Assembly: GCF_008932245.1 (NCBI RefSeq)
Contig: NZ_CP034910.1
Coordinates: 434,001-498,000, forward strand
Reading direction: 5' to 3'
DNA from: Sinorhizobium alkalisoli
Lineage (GTDB): Bacteria; Pseudomonadota; Alphaproteobacteria; Rhizobiales; Rhizobiaceae
DNA length: 64,000 nt
The notes under the pieces were generated by a model that saw nothing but the letters and a program-made list of their open reading frames with translations, was not told the DNA's origin and did no database searches. Position numbers and translations under genes: made by a program. Shown one piece after another: positions 42,854 through 52,292 of this stretch (the first letter of the stretch is position 1; each line of letters starts with the position of its first letter).

Positions 42854-43689
42854 ATCGCCCGGAATGCGATCAGCGCCCCGATATTGGCGGTCTGGCCGAG
42901 CAGAAAGGCGATGGTCGCTTCGAGCACGCCGATTCCGCCTGGGACGTGGCTGACAAGGGCCGCGACATTGGCGCCGACATAGGCGGTCGCGGTCTCGAGG
43001 AAAGCCGGCGTCCCGAATGCCAGCACCAGTTGATGCAGGCACGCGCTGACGCAGAGGAAATTGGCCGTGCCGACGACCACCTGACCGGCTGCAAGCGGCA
43101 GGGAGGGCATTTCGAAGGTCCATTGGAAAAGACGCACCGATCCCCGGAGCAAGCCCGCAAGCATCACATAGCCGAGCGACCCCGCCAGGCAGGTGATGCC
43201 GAGCAGAAGGGCCCCGGTTCGCGACAGCCCGATGATCCGCGCCGCGCTCTCCGGCACGGCGAGACAGGAAAGGCCGGCCAGGGTGGCAAGGCCCAGGCCG
43301 ACGGTAACGGCGCAGAACAGGATGATCTTTGCCACTTCCTCGCCGCTGAAACCCCAGCGTGAATAGAAGCGGTACCGAATGGCTCCGCTGCTCAAGGCCG
43401 CCACGCCTACATTGTGGCCGATCGCGAGGCTGGTGAAGGAGGTGATGGCCACGCGGCGATAGGCGAGCCTTTGCCCGACATAGCGAACCGCAAGCGTGTC
43501 GAACAGCGTCAGACAGAAATAGGAGAGGCAGACGAAACCGATACCGGCGAGCAGATGGCCGAGGGGGATCTGCAGGATCACACCCAGGATTTCGCCGAAC
43601 GTGTATCGGCTGAGCGCCCGGTATATCAGCCAGCCGGCGACGCCGATGGCGGTGAATATGAACAGACGTGCAATAATCTTCTTTGGCAA
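42751..43689 (-). CDS. YbhN/UPF0104 family inner-membrane protein (LPG synthase-like transmembrane domain)
   Basis: The 312-residue protein has about eight hydrophobic segments and family marks FCLTLFDTLAVRYVG, ITSFTSLAIGHNVGVAALSSGAIRYRFYSRWGFS and ALVSHVPGGIGVLEA, as in the membrane domain of lysylphosphatidylglycerol synthases and YbhN. YbhN-type proteins have been linked to lipid flipping or export. It is flanked by the PLD-type and endonuclease/phosphatase-type genes, the same trio as E. coli ybhN-ybhO-ybhP, here on alternating strands. Confidence 0.9.
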   Translation of the reverse strand: MPKKIIARLFIFTAIGVAGWLIYRALSRYTFGEILGVILQIPLGHLLAGIGFVCLSYFCLTLFDTLAVRYVGQRLAYRRVAITSFTSLAIGHNVGVAALSSGAIRYRFYSRWGFSGEEVAKIILFCAVTVGLGLATLAGLSCLAVPESAARIIGLSRTGALLLGITCLAGSLGYVMLAGLLRGSVRLFQWTFEMPSLPLAAGQVVVGTANFLCVSACLHQLVLAFGTPAFLETATAYVGANVAALVSHVPGGIGVLEATIAFLLGQTANIGALIAFRAIYFFLPLPLGLISLSIAEFLRFDEAKSLASKAKS

Positions 43690-43723
43690 GGTCCCGTTCC
43701 TCGGTCGCGTCCATCGGAACGAA

Positions 43724-44560
43724 ATGCAGGTCCCGCGTGTTCCCGGATGCGAAAGGGCTGCACAGGGAATGCCTCGAGCGATACGCCTGCTGACCTACAA
43801 CGTTCACAGCTGCTTCGGCACCGACCGCAAGCTCGACCCTGCGCGCATCGGCGAGGTCATCCGCGAATGCGGCCCCGACATTATCGCGCTCCAGGAGGTC
43901 GACGTCGGCCGCGCGCGCAGCGGCGGGATGGACCAGGCGCAGATGATCGCCGCACATCTGCGCATGGAGTCTCAGTTTCATCCGGCCCTCCACCTGGAGG
44001 AAGAGCGATATGGCGATGCGGTGCTGACCGCCCTGCCGATGCGCCTCGTCAAGGCGGAGTCTCTGCCGTCGTCCGGCGAGCCCAGAGGCGCGCTCTGGGT
44101 CGAGGTCGATATCGGCCATCTCAAACTTCAGGTCATCGTCACCCATCTCGGATTGCGCGGCGCGGAACGGATTCGTCAGGCGACGGCGCTTCTGGGTCCC
44201 GGCTGGCTTGGAGGAATACGGCAATCGGAATCGCGCGTGGTGCTTGCAGGCGACCTCAACGCGATTGCGCGCTCGTTCGCCTACAAGGCTCTTGCCGGAC
44301 GTCTCAGGGACGCCCAGCTTCTTTCGAATGCCAGGACGCGGCCGACCTTTCCATCGCGACTGCCGCTCCTGCGCCTTGATCACGTCTTTGTCGGCGACGG
44401 AATAGGCGTGAAGGCCTGCCGGGTGCACGACAGCCCGCTGGCGCGCTCGGCCTCCGATCATCTCCCGTTGCTGGTCGAGTTGGAACTGGAACCTCACAGG
44501 CGGTCGATCGAAAAGGATAACCTGCCCACCTACGGAAGCGGAGCTCCGCCGCTCCCCTGA
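43724..44560 (+). CDS. Endonuclease/exonuclease/phosphatase family protein (YbhP-like)
   Basis: EEP-fold metal hydrolase: IRLLTYNVHSC (Asn), DIIALQEVDVG (metal Glu), VIVTHLGLRGAERIRQ, VVLAGDLNAI (Asp/Asn) and SASDHLPLLVELE (His). The family covers DNases, sphingomyelinases and phosphoinositide phosphatases, and the link to a PLD-type and a YbhN-type gene favours a lipid or phosphodiester substrate. Start at 43724 lies 34 bases before the divergent YbhN start; 43769 is an alternative. Confidence 0.85.
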   Translation: MQVPRVPGCERAAQGMPRAIRLLTYNVHSCFGTDRKLDPARIGEVIRECGPDIIALQEVDVGRARSGGMDQAQMIAAHLRMESQFHPALHLEEERYGDAVLTALPMRLVKAESLPSSGEPRGALWVEVDIGHLKLQVIVTHLGLRGAERIRQATALLGPGWLGGIRQSESRVVLAGDLNAIARSFAYKALAGRLRDAQLLSNARTRPTFPSRLPLLRLDHVFVGDGIGVKACRVHDSPLARSASDHLPLLVELELEPHRRSIEKDNLPTYGSGAPPLP

Positions 44561-44763
44561 CCTCCCGGCCGGCCGGCGATGCGTTTGGCGATCAGCGCCG
44601 GGCGAGCTGCACCGTCCATCCGGCAAAGTTGATTGTACGTCCTCTATAGCGCCGGCGGCCGTCCTCGCGGGCGCTTGATGCAATGGCTCGATATGCGGCC
44701 GGCGACGACGCCATCCTCCGACGGCTGAACCGGGATGCCGTGCTTGCGAAAGACGGCCGTCGC

Positions 44764-45786
44764 TCAGTTCATCAGATCGTAGGGGATGCGGTAGCCGTTC
44801 TCTTCCAGCCAGCCGATCAAAGCCTTTGGCTCGTCGGTCTGGATGATGGTGGCGCCGCGGTCGATCCAGAAGCCCCAGCTTTCCTGCGGCAGGCCGTCGA
44901 GCACGGCACGCTCGTCGCCGCGCCCGCCCGCCAACATGCCTGGCGGCCGGTTGACGATCGGATAGGTGTTGACCCAGAGATGCCAGTTGCCGCGGATAGC
45001 CTCGGCGCGAGCCTTGGCCGAAAACAGCACGCCGCCGTCCTTCGTCATGGGCGTGCCGTCGGCATGCCAGTGGACGAGCTCGGCCGCCGGCGCGCCGAAG
45101 GTACCGGTCGCCTGGGCCATGAAGCGGGCATCATGCACCGCGTCGTCGGCGAGGATCGGCATGAAGGTGACGTCGGGGCCGACCGCAGCCATCAGCGCCC
45201 GGGTGTCGGCGATGCGGCGCTCGTTCCAGAGGTTTTCCTTGATAAGGATCTGGTCGGCCATTCCGAAGGCGCGCGCCTCGGCGGCGATCTCGGGCAGGAC
45301 CGCCGCCGTCAGCTTGTTGTCGATATTGACGAGGATCCTGTCCTTCGCCACCAGAAGCGCCTCCTTCAGGGTCGGCACGGTCTCGTCGGTCACGATGCCC
45401 CCGCCCTCGACGATCAGCCGGCAGTTCTTCAGCTCGGCCACCGTCCGGGTCTTGGTTTCGCCGCGGCAGGTCGTCGTGCGATCGAGGAAGTCGTCATGCA
45501 TGAGGACGAAGGTGCCGTCCGCGGATTTGCGCACATCGAGTTCGATCATCTCGGCGCCGAGGGCGATGGCATTGCGGATGGCCTCGAGCGAGTTCTCCGC
45601 CCGGACCATCCGGCCCTGATCCTTCCAGCCGGTGCGGTGGGCGACGACCATGACGTGGCGCCGCCAGTCGTTCGCGTGTTTCAGCCGGTCGAGGATCTGG
45701 GTCGCGCGTGTCGTCTCGGCAGAGAATGCCGGCGGGCAAACGAAGGCGAAAACGAGGGCGGAGAGGAAGAGAGCTGTCCAGCGCAT
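44764..45786 (-). CDS. Secreted glycerophosphodiester phosphodiesterase
   Basis: The 340-residue periplasmic GDPD has signal peptide about 1-22 (MRWTALFLSALVFAFVCPPA, then FSAE), the intact start motif VVAHRTG, ENSLEAIRNAIALGAEMIELDV and MHDDFLDRTTTCRG. It contrasts with the divergent GDPD at 3218, which lacks the HR pair and signal peptide. It would release glycerol-phosphate from periplasmic phosphodiesters. The terminal QTDEPKALIGWLEENGYR is typical. Confidence 0.93.
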   Translation of the reverse strand: MRWTALFLSALVFAFVCPPAFSAETTRATQILDRLKHANDWRRHVMVVAHRTGWKDQGRMVRAENSLEAIRNAIALGAEMIELDVRKSADGTFVLMHDDFLDRTTTCRGETKTRTVAELKNCRLIVEGGGIVTDETVPTLKEALLVAKDRILVNIDNKLTAAVLPEIAAEARAFGMADQILIKENLWNERRIADTRALMAAVGPDVTFMPILADDAVHDARFMAQATGTFGAPAAELVHWHADGTPMTKDGGVLFSAKARAEAIRGNWHLWVNTYPIVNRPPGMLAGGRGDERAVLDGLPQESWGFWIDRGATIIQTDEPKALIGWLEENGYRIPYDLMN

Positions 45787-46024
45787 GCGATTCGCTCCTG
45801 AGCCGATTTCGGTTCTGAAGCGAGTAGGGGCCGGGCATGACAGCGCCGTGAATCAGCGATGACAGCTCGATGAACCCTTTGTATCAGGACGATGACGATC
45901 CAGGGAGGCAGGGGGGTCGATCAGGCGCCTGGCGGCGGCAGCCGCGTCCCGAAGCCGTTGACGTCGCGACCGGCCGCAGCCTTGGCTGTGGGCCCGGAAG
46001 ATCGTGACCCGCGAGCGAGCCACC

Positions 46025-47800
46025 TCAAAGGGGAAAGAGCAGATAGATCGCCACGCACGTGGCCGCGCCGACGATGATGTTCATCGGAATGCCGACCTTG
46101 AGGAAATCGGAGAAGCGGTAATTGCCTGCGCCGTAGACCAGCGTATTGGTCTGGTAACCGATCGGCGTGGCGAAGCTGGCGCTGGCTCCCAGCATCACAG
46201 CCACCACGAACGGCCGGGGGTCCACGCCGAGCTGATTTGCCAGGCCAATGGCCAAGGGGGTGATCAACACGGCGACGGCGTTGTTGGTCACCACTTCGGT
46301 CAAAATTGAGGTGAGCGCATAAAGTGCGACGAGCGTCACGAACGGCGGCAGTCCGGCTATCCAGGGAGTGAGGCTGTCGACAATGAGCGCAACAGCGCCG
46401 GTGTTCGCAAGACCCTGGCCGACAATCAGCATCGCGATGATCAGGATCAGGATCGAACCGTCGATCGAGCTCCAGGCCTCGTCGGCATCGATACAGCGCA
46501 ACAGAAGCATGGCCGCGACCGCCAGCATGGCCAATATGCCGATGTCCATCAGGCCGAGCGCCGCGATGGCCACAACCGCCGCAAGCGCGAGGACGGCGAT
46601 GGGGGCCTTGCCGCGCCGGTAAGGCCTGCCGCTCGCCCGAGTTACCGAGACGAGGTCGGCATCGTCCATGAGCGCGTCGAGATTGGCCGCCGGTCCTTCA
46701 AGCAAAAGCTTGTCTGCCGGGCGCAGCCTGACATTCTCAAGGTCCGGACCGGGTATATGCTGATGGCGGTGGGCCCCGAGCACACGAATGCCATAGCGGC
46801 GGCCGAGCGCCAGATCCACGAGTCGCTCACCGGCGCTCGCGCGATGCGGTGCGACCACGGCTTCCACCGGCACGGCATCCTGGGCACGTTCCACGCCGCG
46901 GCGCAGCCCGACACGCAACTCCGGCTTCTCGTTCAATGTCAAAAGCTCCGAGGTCGTCCCGAAGACGATCAGCGAATCGCCCTTCTTGAGTATCCGCTCG
47001 CCGAGATCGGTGCGGATCACCTCGCCGGCGCTGCGCAGCGCCTGGATCCTGAGGCCAGGCCGATTGAAGTCGGGAATCGCGCGGATCTTCCTGCCGACAT
47101 ATTTGTCGTCGCCGCGGATGGTGATCTCGGACAGGAATTCTCCCTCGGCGCTTGGCGCGGCTTCGTTCACGCGACGGTCCGGCAGGAGATAACGCCCGAG
47201 CAGCAACATCGTTATCGTGCCCGCCGTGGCCGCCACCATACCGATCGGCGTTATCTCGAAGATGGAGAAGGGCGCGAGTCCTGAAGACCTCGCCACGCCG
47301 TCTACCAGGATGTTGGTCGAGGTGCCGATCAGCGTGCATGTGCCGCCGAGTATCGCGGCGTAGGAGAGGGGAATGAGCAGCCGGGTGGCGGCGATGTCGA
47401 GCGATCGCGCGAGTCGCATCACGATCGGCATAAGGATGAGAACAACCGGCGTGTTGTTCATGAAGGCGGAGGCTGTGACGGTCGCGAGGAGAAAGATCGC
47501 CACCGCGAATGTGGGCTGATGGGCCGCACGTGCGATCACCATGCCTGTCAGGCTCTCGAGCACACCGGTCCTCACCAGCGCACCGGAAAGGACGAAGAGC
47601 GCTCCAATCGTGATTGGCGCGGAATTCGAGAACGCGCTCATTGCGTCGGTTGCCGGAACGAAGCCGAACAGCAGGAACAATGCCGCGCCGCCGACCGCCG
47701 TAACTTCGGGAGGATAACGTTCCACAACGAAACCGATGAGCAGAAGCAATATGATCGCCAGGGCGACATAGGCTTCATAGCCGGCGAGGAAATTTGCCAT
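46025..47800 (-). CDS. SLC13/DASS-family permease with two TrkA-C domains
   Basis: The 591-residue transporter has an N-terminal membrane half (IGALFVLSGALVRTGVLESLTG, SAFMNNTPVVLILMPIV, YAAILGGTCTLIGTSTNILVDG), two RCK_C/TrkA-C regulatory domains at about 205-380 (DKYVGRKIRAIPDFNRPGLRI; VLGAHRHQHIPGPDLENVRL) and a second membrane half with TEVVTNNAVAVLITPLAIGLA and AMLGASASFATPIGYQTN. SNT/NNA motifs identify divalent-anion transporters, often for sulfate or dicarboxylates in this subtype. The nucleotide-binding RCK domains suggest regulation. Confidence 0.92.
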   Translation of the reverse strand: MANFLAGYEAYVALAIILLLLIGFVVERYPPEVTAVGGAALFLLFGFVPATDAMSAFSNSAPITIGALFVLSGALVRTGVLESLTGMVIARAAHQPTFAVAIFLLATVTASAFMNNTPVVLILMPIVMRLARSLDIAATRLLIPLSYAAILGGTCTLIGTSTNILVDGVARSSGLAPFSIFEITPIGMVAATAGTITMLLLGRYLLPDRRVNEAAPSAEGEFLSEITIRGDDKYVGRKIRAIPDFNRPGLRIQALRSAGEVIRTDLGERILKKGDSLIVFGTTSELLTLNEKPELRVGLRRGVERAQDAVPVEAVVAPHRASAGERLVDLALGRRYGIRVLGAHRHQHIPGPDLENVRLRPADKLLLEGPAANLDALMDDADLVSVTRASGRPYRRGKAPIAVLALAAVVAIAALGLMDIGILAMLAVAAMLLLRCIDADEAWSSIDGSILILIIAMLIVGQGLANTGAVALIVDSLTPWIAGLPPFVTLVALYALTSILTEVVTNNAVAVLITPLAIGLANQLGVDPRPFVVAVMLGASASFATPIGYQTNTLVYGAGNYRFSDFLKVGIPMNIIVGAATCVAIYLLFPL

Positions 47801-48023
47801 TCATCACCCCTGGATGAGCCACATCGGGCCGCGCCATTCTCCTCCTCTGTCGCCATTTTGAACCGGCGCAGGGCACAAGGAGTGTGAGAAATGCGGGATA
47901 GTTCGGCTGGGTGAATCTGCCCAGGCGGCTGAGCGCGTGGCGAATGTTGGAAACCTCATGCAGACACCACAGGGTCTATACCAGCGAGAATTGACTCCGT
48001 CTTGTGCCAAATGGAGGTTCGGC
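47801..48023. other. Intergenic region before an IS scrap
   Basis: Holds the upstream region of the SLC13 gene and flanking sequence of the IS630 fragment; no other feature seen. Confidence 0.4.
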
Positions 48024-48100
48024 ATGACGGCAGCGATTTCGCTACGTGTAGACTTTGACGGACCTGCGCTCAAGAGGGCGGCGAAGACGGCAAGGCGCGC
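48024..48100 (+). pseudogene. IS630-type transposase N-terminal fragment
   Basis: ATG 48024 with GGAGG upstream encodes MTAAISLRVDFDGPALKRAA, the opening of rhizobial IS630-type transposases (expected continuation ...RRLLALAEIYDGGSRSDAAR). Homology stops after about 25 residues; the frame then runs on to 48269 as unrelated sequence. Remains of the element are not visible in 48101-48301. Confidence 0.55.
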
Positions 48101-48301
48101 CGCTCGGGTTCACGGCGGAGAACATGGCGGAGGCAGCGGAATCCTGGATGACGCCGGCAAGCCCTTCCGGCCTTCCGGCTGGCTTGCGTGGCCAGTCGAG
48201 ACCTTGTTCAAAGGCCTCGAACGCAGGATCCAAGGGTGGCACAGCGCCCGCGCGTCAGAACAGACGTGAGGCGCCGCATGTGACGCGAAGCCGCTGTCAG
48301 C

Positions 48302-49258
48302 TCAATAGCCGCCCACGATCGGCAGGATTTCGCCGGTGATGTAGCTGGAGCAATGCGGTGAAGCGAGGAAGACGTAGGCGGGCGCGATCTCCTCCGGCTG
48401 GGCCGCCCGTTTCATCGGCGTGTTCGATCCGAATTTCTCGACCGCTTCGGCCGGCTTGTCGGAGGGATTGAGCGGCGTCCAGACCGGGCCGGGTGCGACC
48501 GCGTTGACGCGGATGCCTTTCGGCACGAGGTGGCCGGACAGCGCGCGCGTGAAGGCGTGAATGCCGCCCTTGGTCATCGAATAGTCCAAAAGGTCCTTCG
48601 ATCCCTCGAGCCCCGTCACCGAACCGGTATTGATGATCGCCGATCCGTTCGGCATGTGCGGGATCGCGGCCTTCGCCATGTAGAAATAGCCGTAGAGATT
48701 GGTCTTCAGCGTCTCGTCGAAATGCTCCTCGCTCAGGTCCTCGATGTCATAGGTATGAACCTGGAAGGCCGCATTGTTCACGAGAACATCGAGATGGCCG
48801 AACGTCTTCACCGTTTCTTCCACCGCCCGGCGGCAGAAGGCGGGGTCCTTCACGTCGCCGCGGATGGTAAGGCACCGCCGGCCTTCCTTCTCGACGGCTC
48901 TCCGGGTGTCGCTTGCGTCCTCGGTCTCGTCGAGATGCACGATCGCCACATCCGCTCCTTCGCGCCCGAAGAGCACGGCGACCGAGCGGCCGATTCCGGA
49001 ATCGCCGCCGGTGATCAGGGCGACCTTGTCCTTCAGCTTGTCGGACCCCTTGTAGAAGGGCGCATCATACATTGGCTGAAGCGGCAGCTCGGCTTCGCTG
49101 CCGGGCTTTGCCTGGTGAACCTTCGGAAGCGGCGGTTCGGGATAGCGCCGGGCGCCGGCCTGCATCGAACCCTTGCTTTCAGGCTTGCCCTTCTTGTCGG
49201 CGGCCGCCACTTCGGACTGGATCTCGCGTTGTTTCTTGGCGGTTGCTGAAGATTTCAT
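48302..49258 (-). CDS. Short-chain dehydrogenase/reductase (stress-associated YdaD/YhdF type)
   Basis: The 318-residue NAD(P)-dependent SDR has a charged N-terminal extension (about 1-55), cofactor loop ALITGGDSGIGRSV, acidic HLDETED after beta 2, NNAAFQ, active-site S in NTGSVTG and YSMTK. The extension and the QPMYDAPFYKGSDKLKDKVALITGG start define the group found in general stress regulons of Bacillus and rhizobia. ATG 49258 has GGAG eight bases upstream. Confidence 0.93.
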   Translation of the reverse strand: MKSSATAKKQREIQSEVAAADKKGKPESKGSMQAGARRYPEPPLPKVHQAKPGSEAELPLQPMYDAPFYKGSDKLKDKVALITGGDSGIGRSVAVLFGREGADVAIVHLDETEDASDTRRAVEKEGRRCLTIRGDVKDPAFCRRAVEETVKTFGHLDVLVNNAAFQVHTYDIEDLSEEHFDETLKTNLYGYFYMAKAAIPHMPNGSAIINTGSVTGLEGSKDLLDYSMTKGGIHAFTRALSGHLVPKGIRVNAVAPGPVWTPLNPSDKPAEAVEKFGSNTPMKRAAQPEEIAPAYVFLASPHCSSYITGEILPIVGGY

Positions 49259-49433
49259 GGGGAGGCTCCTTTCGGTTCTGGCTCTAGAACTCGTCCGGAG
49301 GGCAAAAGTTGCGCGACAGCGGTCGCTTCGGCACACGTCGACCTCCTGAAACTTGCGACGCTCACGTGGTCCGGGCACGTCGAATGGCAGGTGTTGTCTC
49401 CCTTAGCCATGACTGGTGCGGGGGGCTGGCGCG

Positions 49434-50732
49434 TCAGAGTGCGAGCATAGCGATGGTGCTCGCGGCCATCACTATCGCGGTGAGGCCGCCGCCGGCCGCC
49501 ATCCACCAGGGCGCGGTCAGTTTCCCCATGATGCGCGGATTGACGGCCATCATGGTAATGGCCGCGATCAACGGGGCAGCAAGCATACCGTTGATGACTG
49601 CACTCCAATAGAGCATCAGGAACGGATCGAGGCCTGCAAGGAATACGGCGACGCTGCCGAGCGTCGCTGCGGCTATGGTCCCGTAAAATGCCTTGGCCCT
49701 TTTGAGCGGCTTGTTCAAGCCCTGCGGCCACTGGAAGAGTTCGGCAACGGCATAGGCAGCGGATCCGGCCAGGACGGGGACTGCCAGCATTCCGGTGCCG
49801 ATGATTCCGGCGGAGAATACGACGAAGGCAAACTCGCCGGCGATCGGCCGGAGAGCCTCCGCCGCCTCGGCCGACGTTTCGATGTGGGTCACGCCGTTCT
49901 GGTGAAGCGTGGCGGCCGTCGCCAGGATGATGAACAGCGCCACGAGATTGGAAAAGCCCATGCCGACAAGCGTGTCGAGGCGGATACGCGCCAGTTCCGG
50001 TGCGGCTGCTGCGGGCTCTGCCTTCAGCCTTGACTGCTGCCGACGGCTGAGCTCCTCGATTTCCTGCGCCGCCTGCCAGAAAAACAGGTAGGGGCTGATC
50101 GTGGTGCCCAGAATCGCAAGCAGCGCCATTGCGTGCCGAGCATCGAGGGAAAACTGCGGGAGGAAAATGCCACGCAGTGCCTCCGGCCAGGGGACCTCAA
50201 CGGCAAGGACGACGGCAACATAGGCAAAAAGCGAGAGGGTCAGCCACTTGAGAAAAAGCGCATACCGCCGGTAGGGAACAAACACTTCGAGGCAAACGCA
50301 GATGATCGCAAAGAGCGCCGCGTAGAGGACCTGTGGGCCGTCGATCAGGAGGTAAAGGGCTGCGCCCATGGCTGCAAGGTTGGCGCCAATATTGATGAAG
50401 TTTGCTGCAAACAGCATCGACACGGCTGTCCTTGCCAGCCACAGGGGATAGTGCCGGCGCAGGTTCTCGGCAACGCCACGGCCGGTAACGGCACCGATGC
50501 CGGCGCTCAATCCCTGGACCGTCACCATGAGGGGGTAGGTGAGGATCATCGTCCAGCCGAGGGTGAAGCCGAATTGCGCGCCGACTTGGCTGTAGGTGGC
50601 GATGCCGCTCGGGTCGTCATCGGCGGCCCCGGTCACGAGACCTGCGCGCAGACCTTTCAAAATGTGCAGCGCCTTCGGTTTCGCGGGTGTGTGGGGTTTC
50701 GCGGGTGTTTGGGGAGACGAGGTTTCCGTCAT
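49434..50732 (-). CDS. Nramp-related divalent metal transporter
   Basis: The 432-residue membrane protein of the Nramp superfamily has about eleven helices. The helix 1 metal motif DPGN is replaced by DDDPSGIATYS and the helix 6 MPH motif by TISPYLFFW, so the usual metal-binding asparagine and methionine are missing. Such divergent members (including Mg-type relatives) probably carry a different ion or have altered selectivity. An XRE-cupin regulator is encoded just upstream on the same strand. Confidence 0.85.
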   Translation of the reverse strand: MTETSSPQTPAKPHTPAKPKALHILKGLRAGLVTGAADDDPSGIATYSQVGAQFGFTLGWTMILTYPLMVTVQGLSAGIGAVTGRGVAENLRRHYPLWLARTAVSMLFAANFINIGANLAAMGAALYLLIDGPQVLYAALFAIICVCLEVFVPYRRYALFLKWLTLSLFAYVAVVLAVEVPWPEALRGIFLPQFSLDARHAMALLAILGTTISPYLFFWQAAQEIEELSRRQQSRLKAEPAAAAPELARIRLDTLVGMGFSNLVALFIILATAATLHQNGVTHIETSAEAAEALRPIAGEFAFVVFSAGIIGTGMLAVPVLAGSAAYAVAELFQWPQGLNKPLKRAKAFYGTIAAATLGSVAVFLAGLDPFLMLYWSAVINGMLAAPLIAAITMMAVNPRIMGKLTAPWWMAAGGGLTAIVMAASTIAMLAL

Positions 50733-50988
50733 ATCAGGCCACCCCAGGCGTCCGATCGCCGACGACCGCAACGAACGTGCCGCTTCCCCGCCAGCAGCGG
50801 AACTGCGCATGTTCACTTGAAGACTTCCATCTGCGAGCGGTCATCCAGGCTTTCCGACGCAATTCCTTCGCGCTCTACGGTCCCGCCTTGCAAGCGAGCG
50901 CGGGAATAATGCCGCGGCCATCATCTTGTTCCGCCTTCCAGGCGATCAGCCACACCCCCTCCCAGCTTCCAGAGCCTTGTGGAAACAC

Positions 50989-51579
50989 TCAGGGCACCGT
51001 GACGACGATCGCGGAACACCGTCCGCTTCCCCTTCGGCAATAGCCGTGGCTCACGCTGGAATCGAAATAGGCGGCGTCCCCTTTTCCAAGCAACACGGTC
51101 TCCGCGCCCACCGTCAGTTCGAGCTCGCCCTCGATTATGAAGACCAACTCGGCACTTCCGTGCTGGTGCGGGTCGGACGGTCGCGAATCCATCGGGAATT
51201 CCGCATAGTAGCTCTCCATCCGGCGATCCGGAGCCGGGTAGTCGAGGCTCTCGAAGAGGTAGGCAGGCGGCCCCTTCGCCGGCGGCACCGGCAGGCGCAG
51301 GCGTTCACTTGCCCGAACGACCGAGACCAGCGGTCGCTGCCGGTCGCGGCTGAAGAAGTGATCGAGGCCGACGCCGAATACCAATGCGATGCGCACGAGA
51401 GTGGGAAGCGTGGGGAAGAGCCGCCCCCGTTCGATCTTGGACAGCATCGCGGTGGAAAGCCCCGTATGCGCCGCGAGCTGTGTCAGGGCGAGCTGCTTCT
51501 TGAGGCGCAGCGCGCGGATCCGCGGTCCGATCTGATAGCGCTCCAGTTCCGTTTCAAGCGTCTTTGAGAGTCCGTCCAT
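50989..51579 (-). CDS. XRE-family regulator with C-terminal cupin domain
   Basis: The helix-turn-helix (IGPRIRALRLKKQLALTQLAAHTGLSTAMLSKIERGRLFPTLPTLVRIALVFG) is followed by a cupin (about 125-195; HQHGSAELVFIIEGELELTVG, GDAAYFDSSVSHGYC) that senses a small molecule or metal. Similar XRE-cupins control amino-acid, polyamine or metal genes. It precedes the Nramp-like gene by 256 bases on the same strand, so it may regulate it. Start at 51579 is tentative; 51600 and 51618 are possible, none having a good ribosome-binding site. Confidence 0.85.
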   Translation of the reverse strand: MDGLSKTLETELERYQIGPRIRALRLKKQLALTQLAAHTGLSTAMLSKIERGRLFPTLPTLVRIALVFGVGLDHFFSRDRQRPLVSVVRASERLRLPVPPAKGPPAYLFESLDYPAPDRRMESYYAEFPMDSRPSDPHQHGSAELVFIIEGELELTVGAETVLLGKGDAAYFDSSVSHGYCRRGSGRCSAIVVTVP

Positions 51580-51740
51580 ATCAACTTGTTTTCTTCTCAT
51601 GCCCTGTCGATGCGGCATCTTATCATTTCATGAAAAGAAATGTAACTATCACGAAAACTTGAGTGGAATGAAAATAAGATTTCTCTAAATGAAAGGTGGC
51701 CGCAGGCATGACGCCGACGGTTCTGACCAGGAGTTGAAGC

Positions 51741-52241
51741 ATGAGGTACAAGTTTGCACAGAGAGCGGCCATCGCCGCCGCAACCATGGGATTGGTTCTC
51801 GGGCTGAAGGCGGGCGTTGCCGCGGAAAAGGACATCGTCGACACGGCCGCCGCGGCCGGGCAGTTTCAGACGCTTGCTGCGGCTATCGACGCGGCAGGTC
51901 TCACCGAGACGCTGAAGGGAGCCGGTCCCTTTACGGTTTTCGCCCCGACCGACGACGCCTTTTCGAAACTGCCCACAGGCACGGTCGAGAGCCTTCTGAA
52001 GCCGGAGAACAAGGAAAAGCTCGTTAGCGTGCTCACCTATCACGTGGTCCCGGGCAGGGTCCTGGCGGCGGACGTCGTGAAGCTGAACGAGGCAAGGACC
52101 GTCAATGGCAAGGCGGTTTCAATCAAGAGCTCCGGCGACGGCGTAATGGTCAACGACGCTCATGTGACGGCGGCCGACGTTGACGCGTCTAACGGTGTCA
52201 TCCACGTCATCGACAAGGTGATCCTGCCGCCGGAAGGCTGA
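51741..52241 (+). CDS. Fasciclin (FAS1) domain secreted protein
   Basis: The 166-residue protein has a signal peptide (about 1-31, ending LKAGVAAEK) and a single FAS1 domain: [41 protein letters not shown] and YHVVPGRVL, ending [17 protein letters not shown]1 proteins mediate adhesion; in rhizobia a related protein (Nex18) is linked to symbiosis. ATG 51741 has AGGAG upstream. Confidence 0.93.
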   Translation: MRYKFAQRAAIAAATMGLVLGLKAGVAAEKDIVDTAAAAGQFQTLAAAIDAAGLTETLKGAGPFTVFAPTDDAFSKLPTGTVESLLKPENKEKLVSVLTYHVVPGRVLAADVVKLNEARTVNGKAVSIKSSGDGVMVNDAHVTAADVDASNGVIHVIDKVILPPEG

Positions 52242-52292
52242 TAAGGGGTGCTGGAGGGGTGCGCCGTCGGCGCCCCCTCGATGGAGGAAACC

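Noticed and set aside
42236..44683. An 815-codon minus-strand frame across the PLD, YbhN and EEP genes
   Set aside because: It is a GC-rich shadow with no domain and no fitting start, and runs through three well supported genes in other frames.
47937..48269. A 110-codon plus-strand frame
   Set aside because: Only 48024 to about 48100 shows transposase similarity; the rest is unrelated sequence, so I kept the fragment and dropped the frame.
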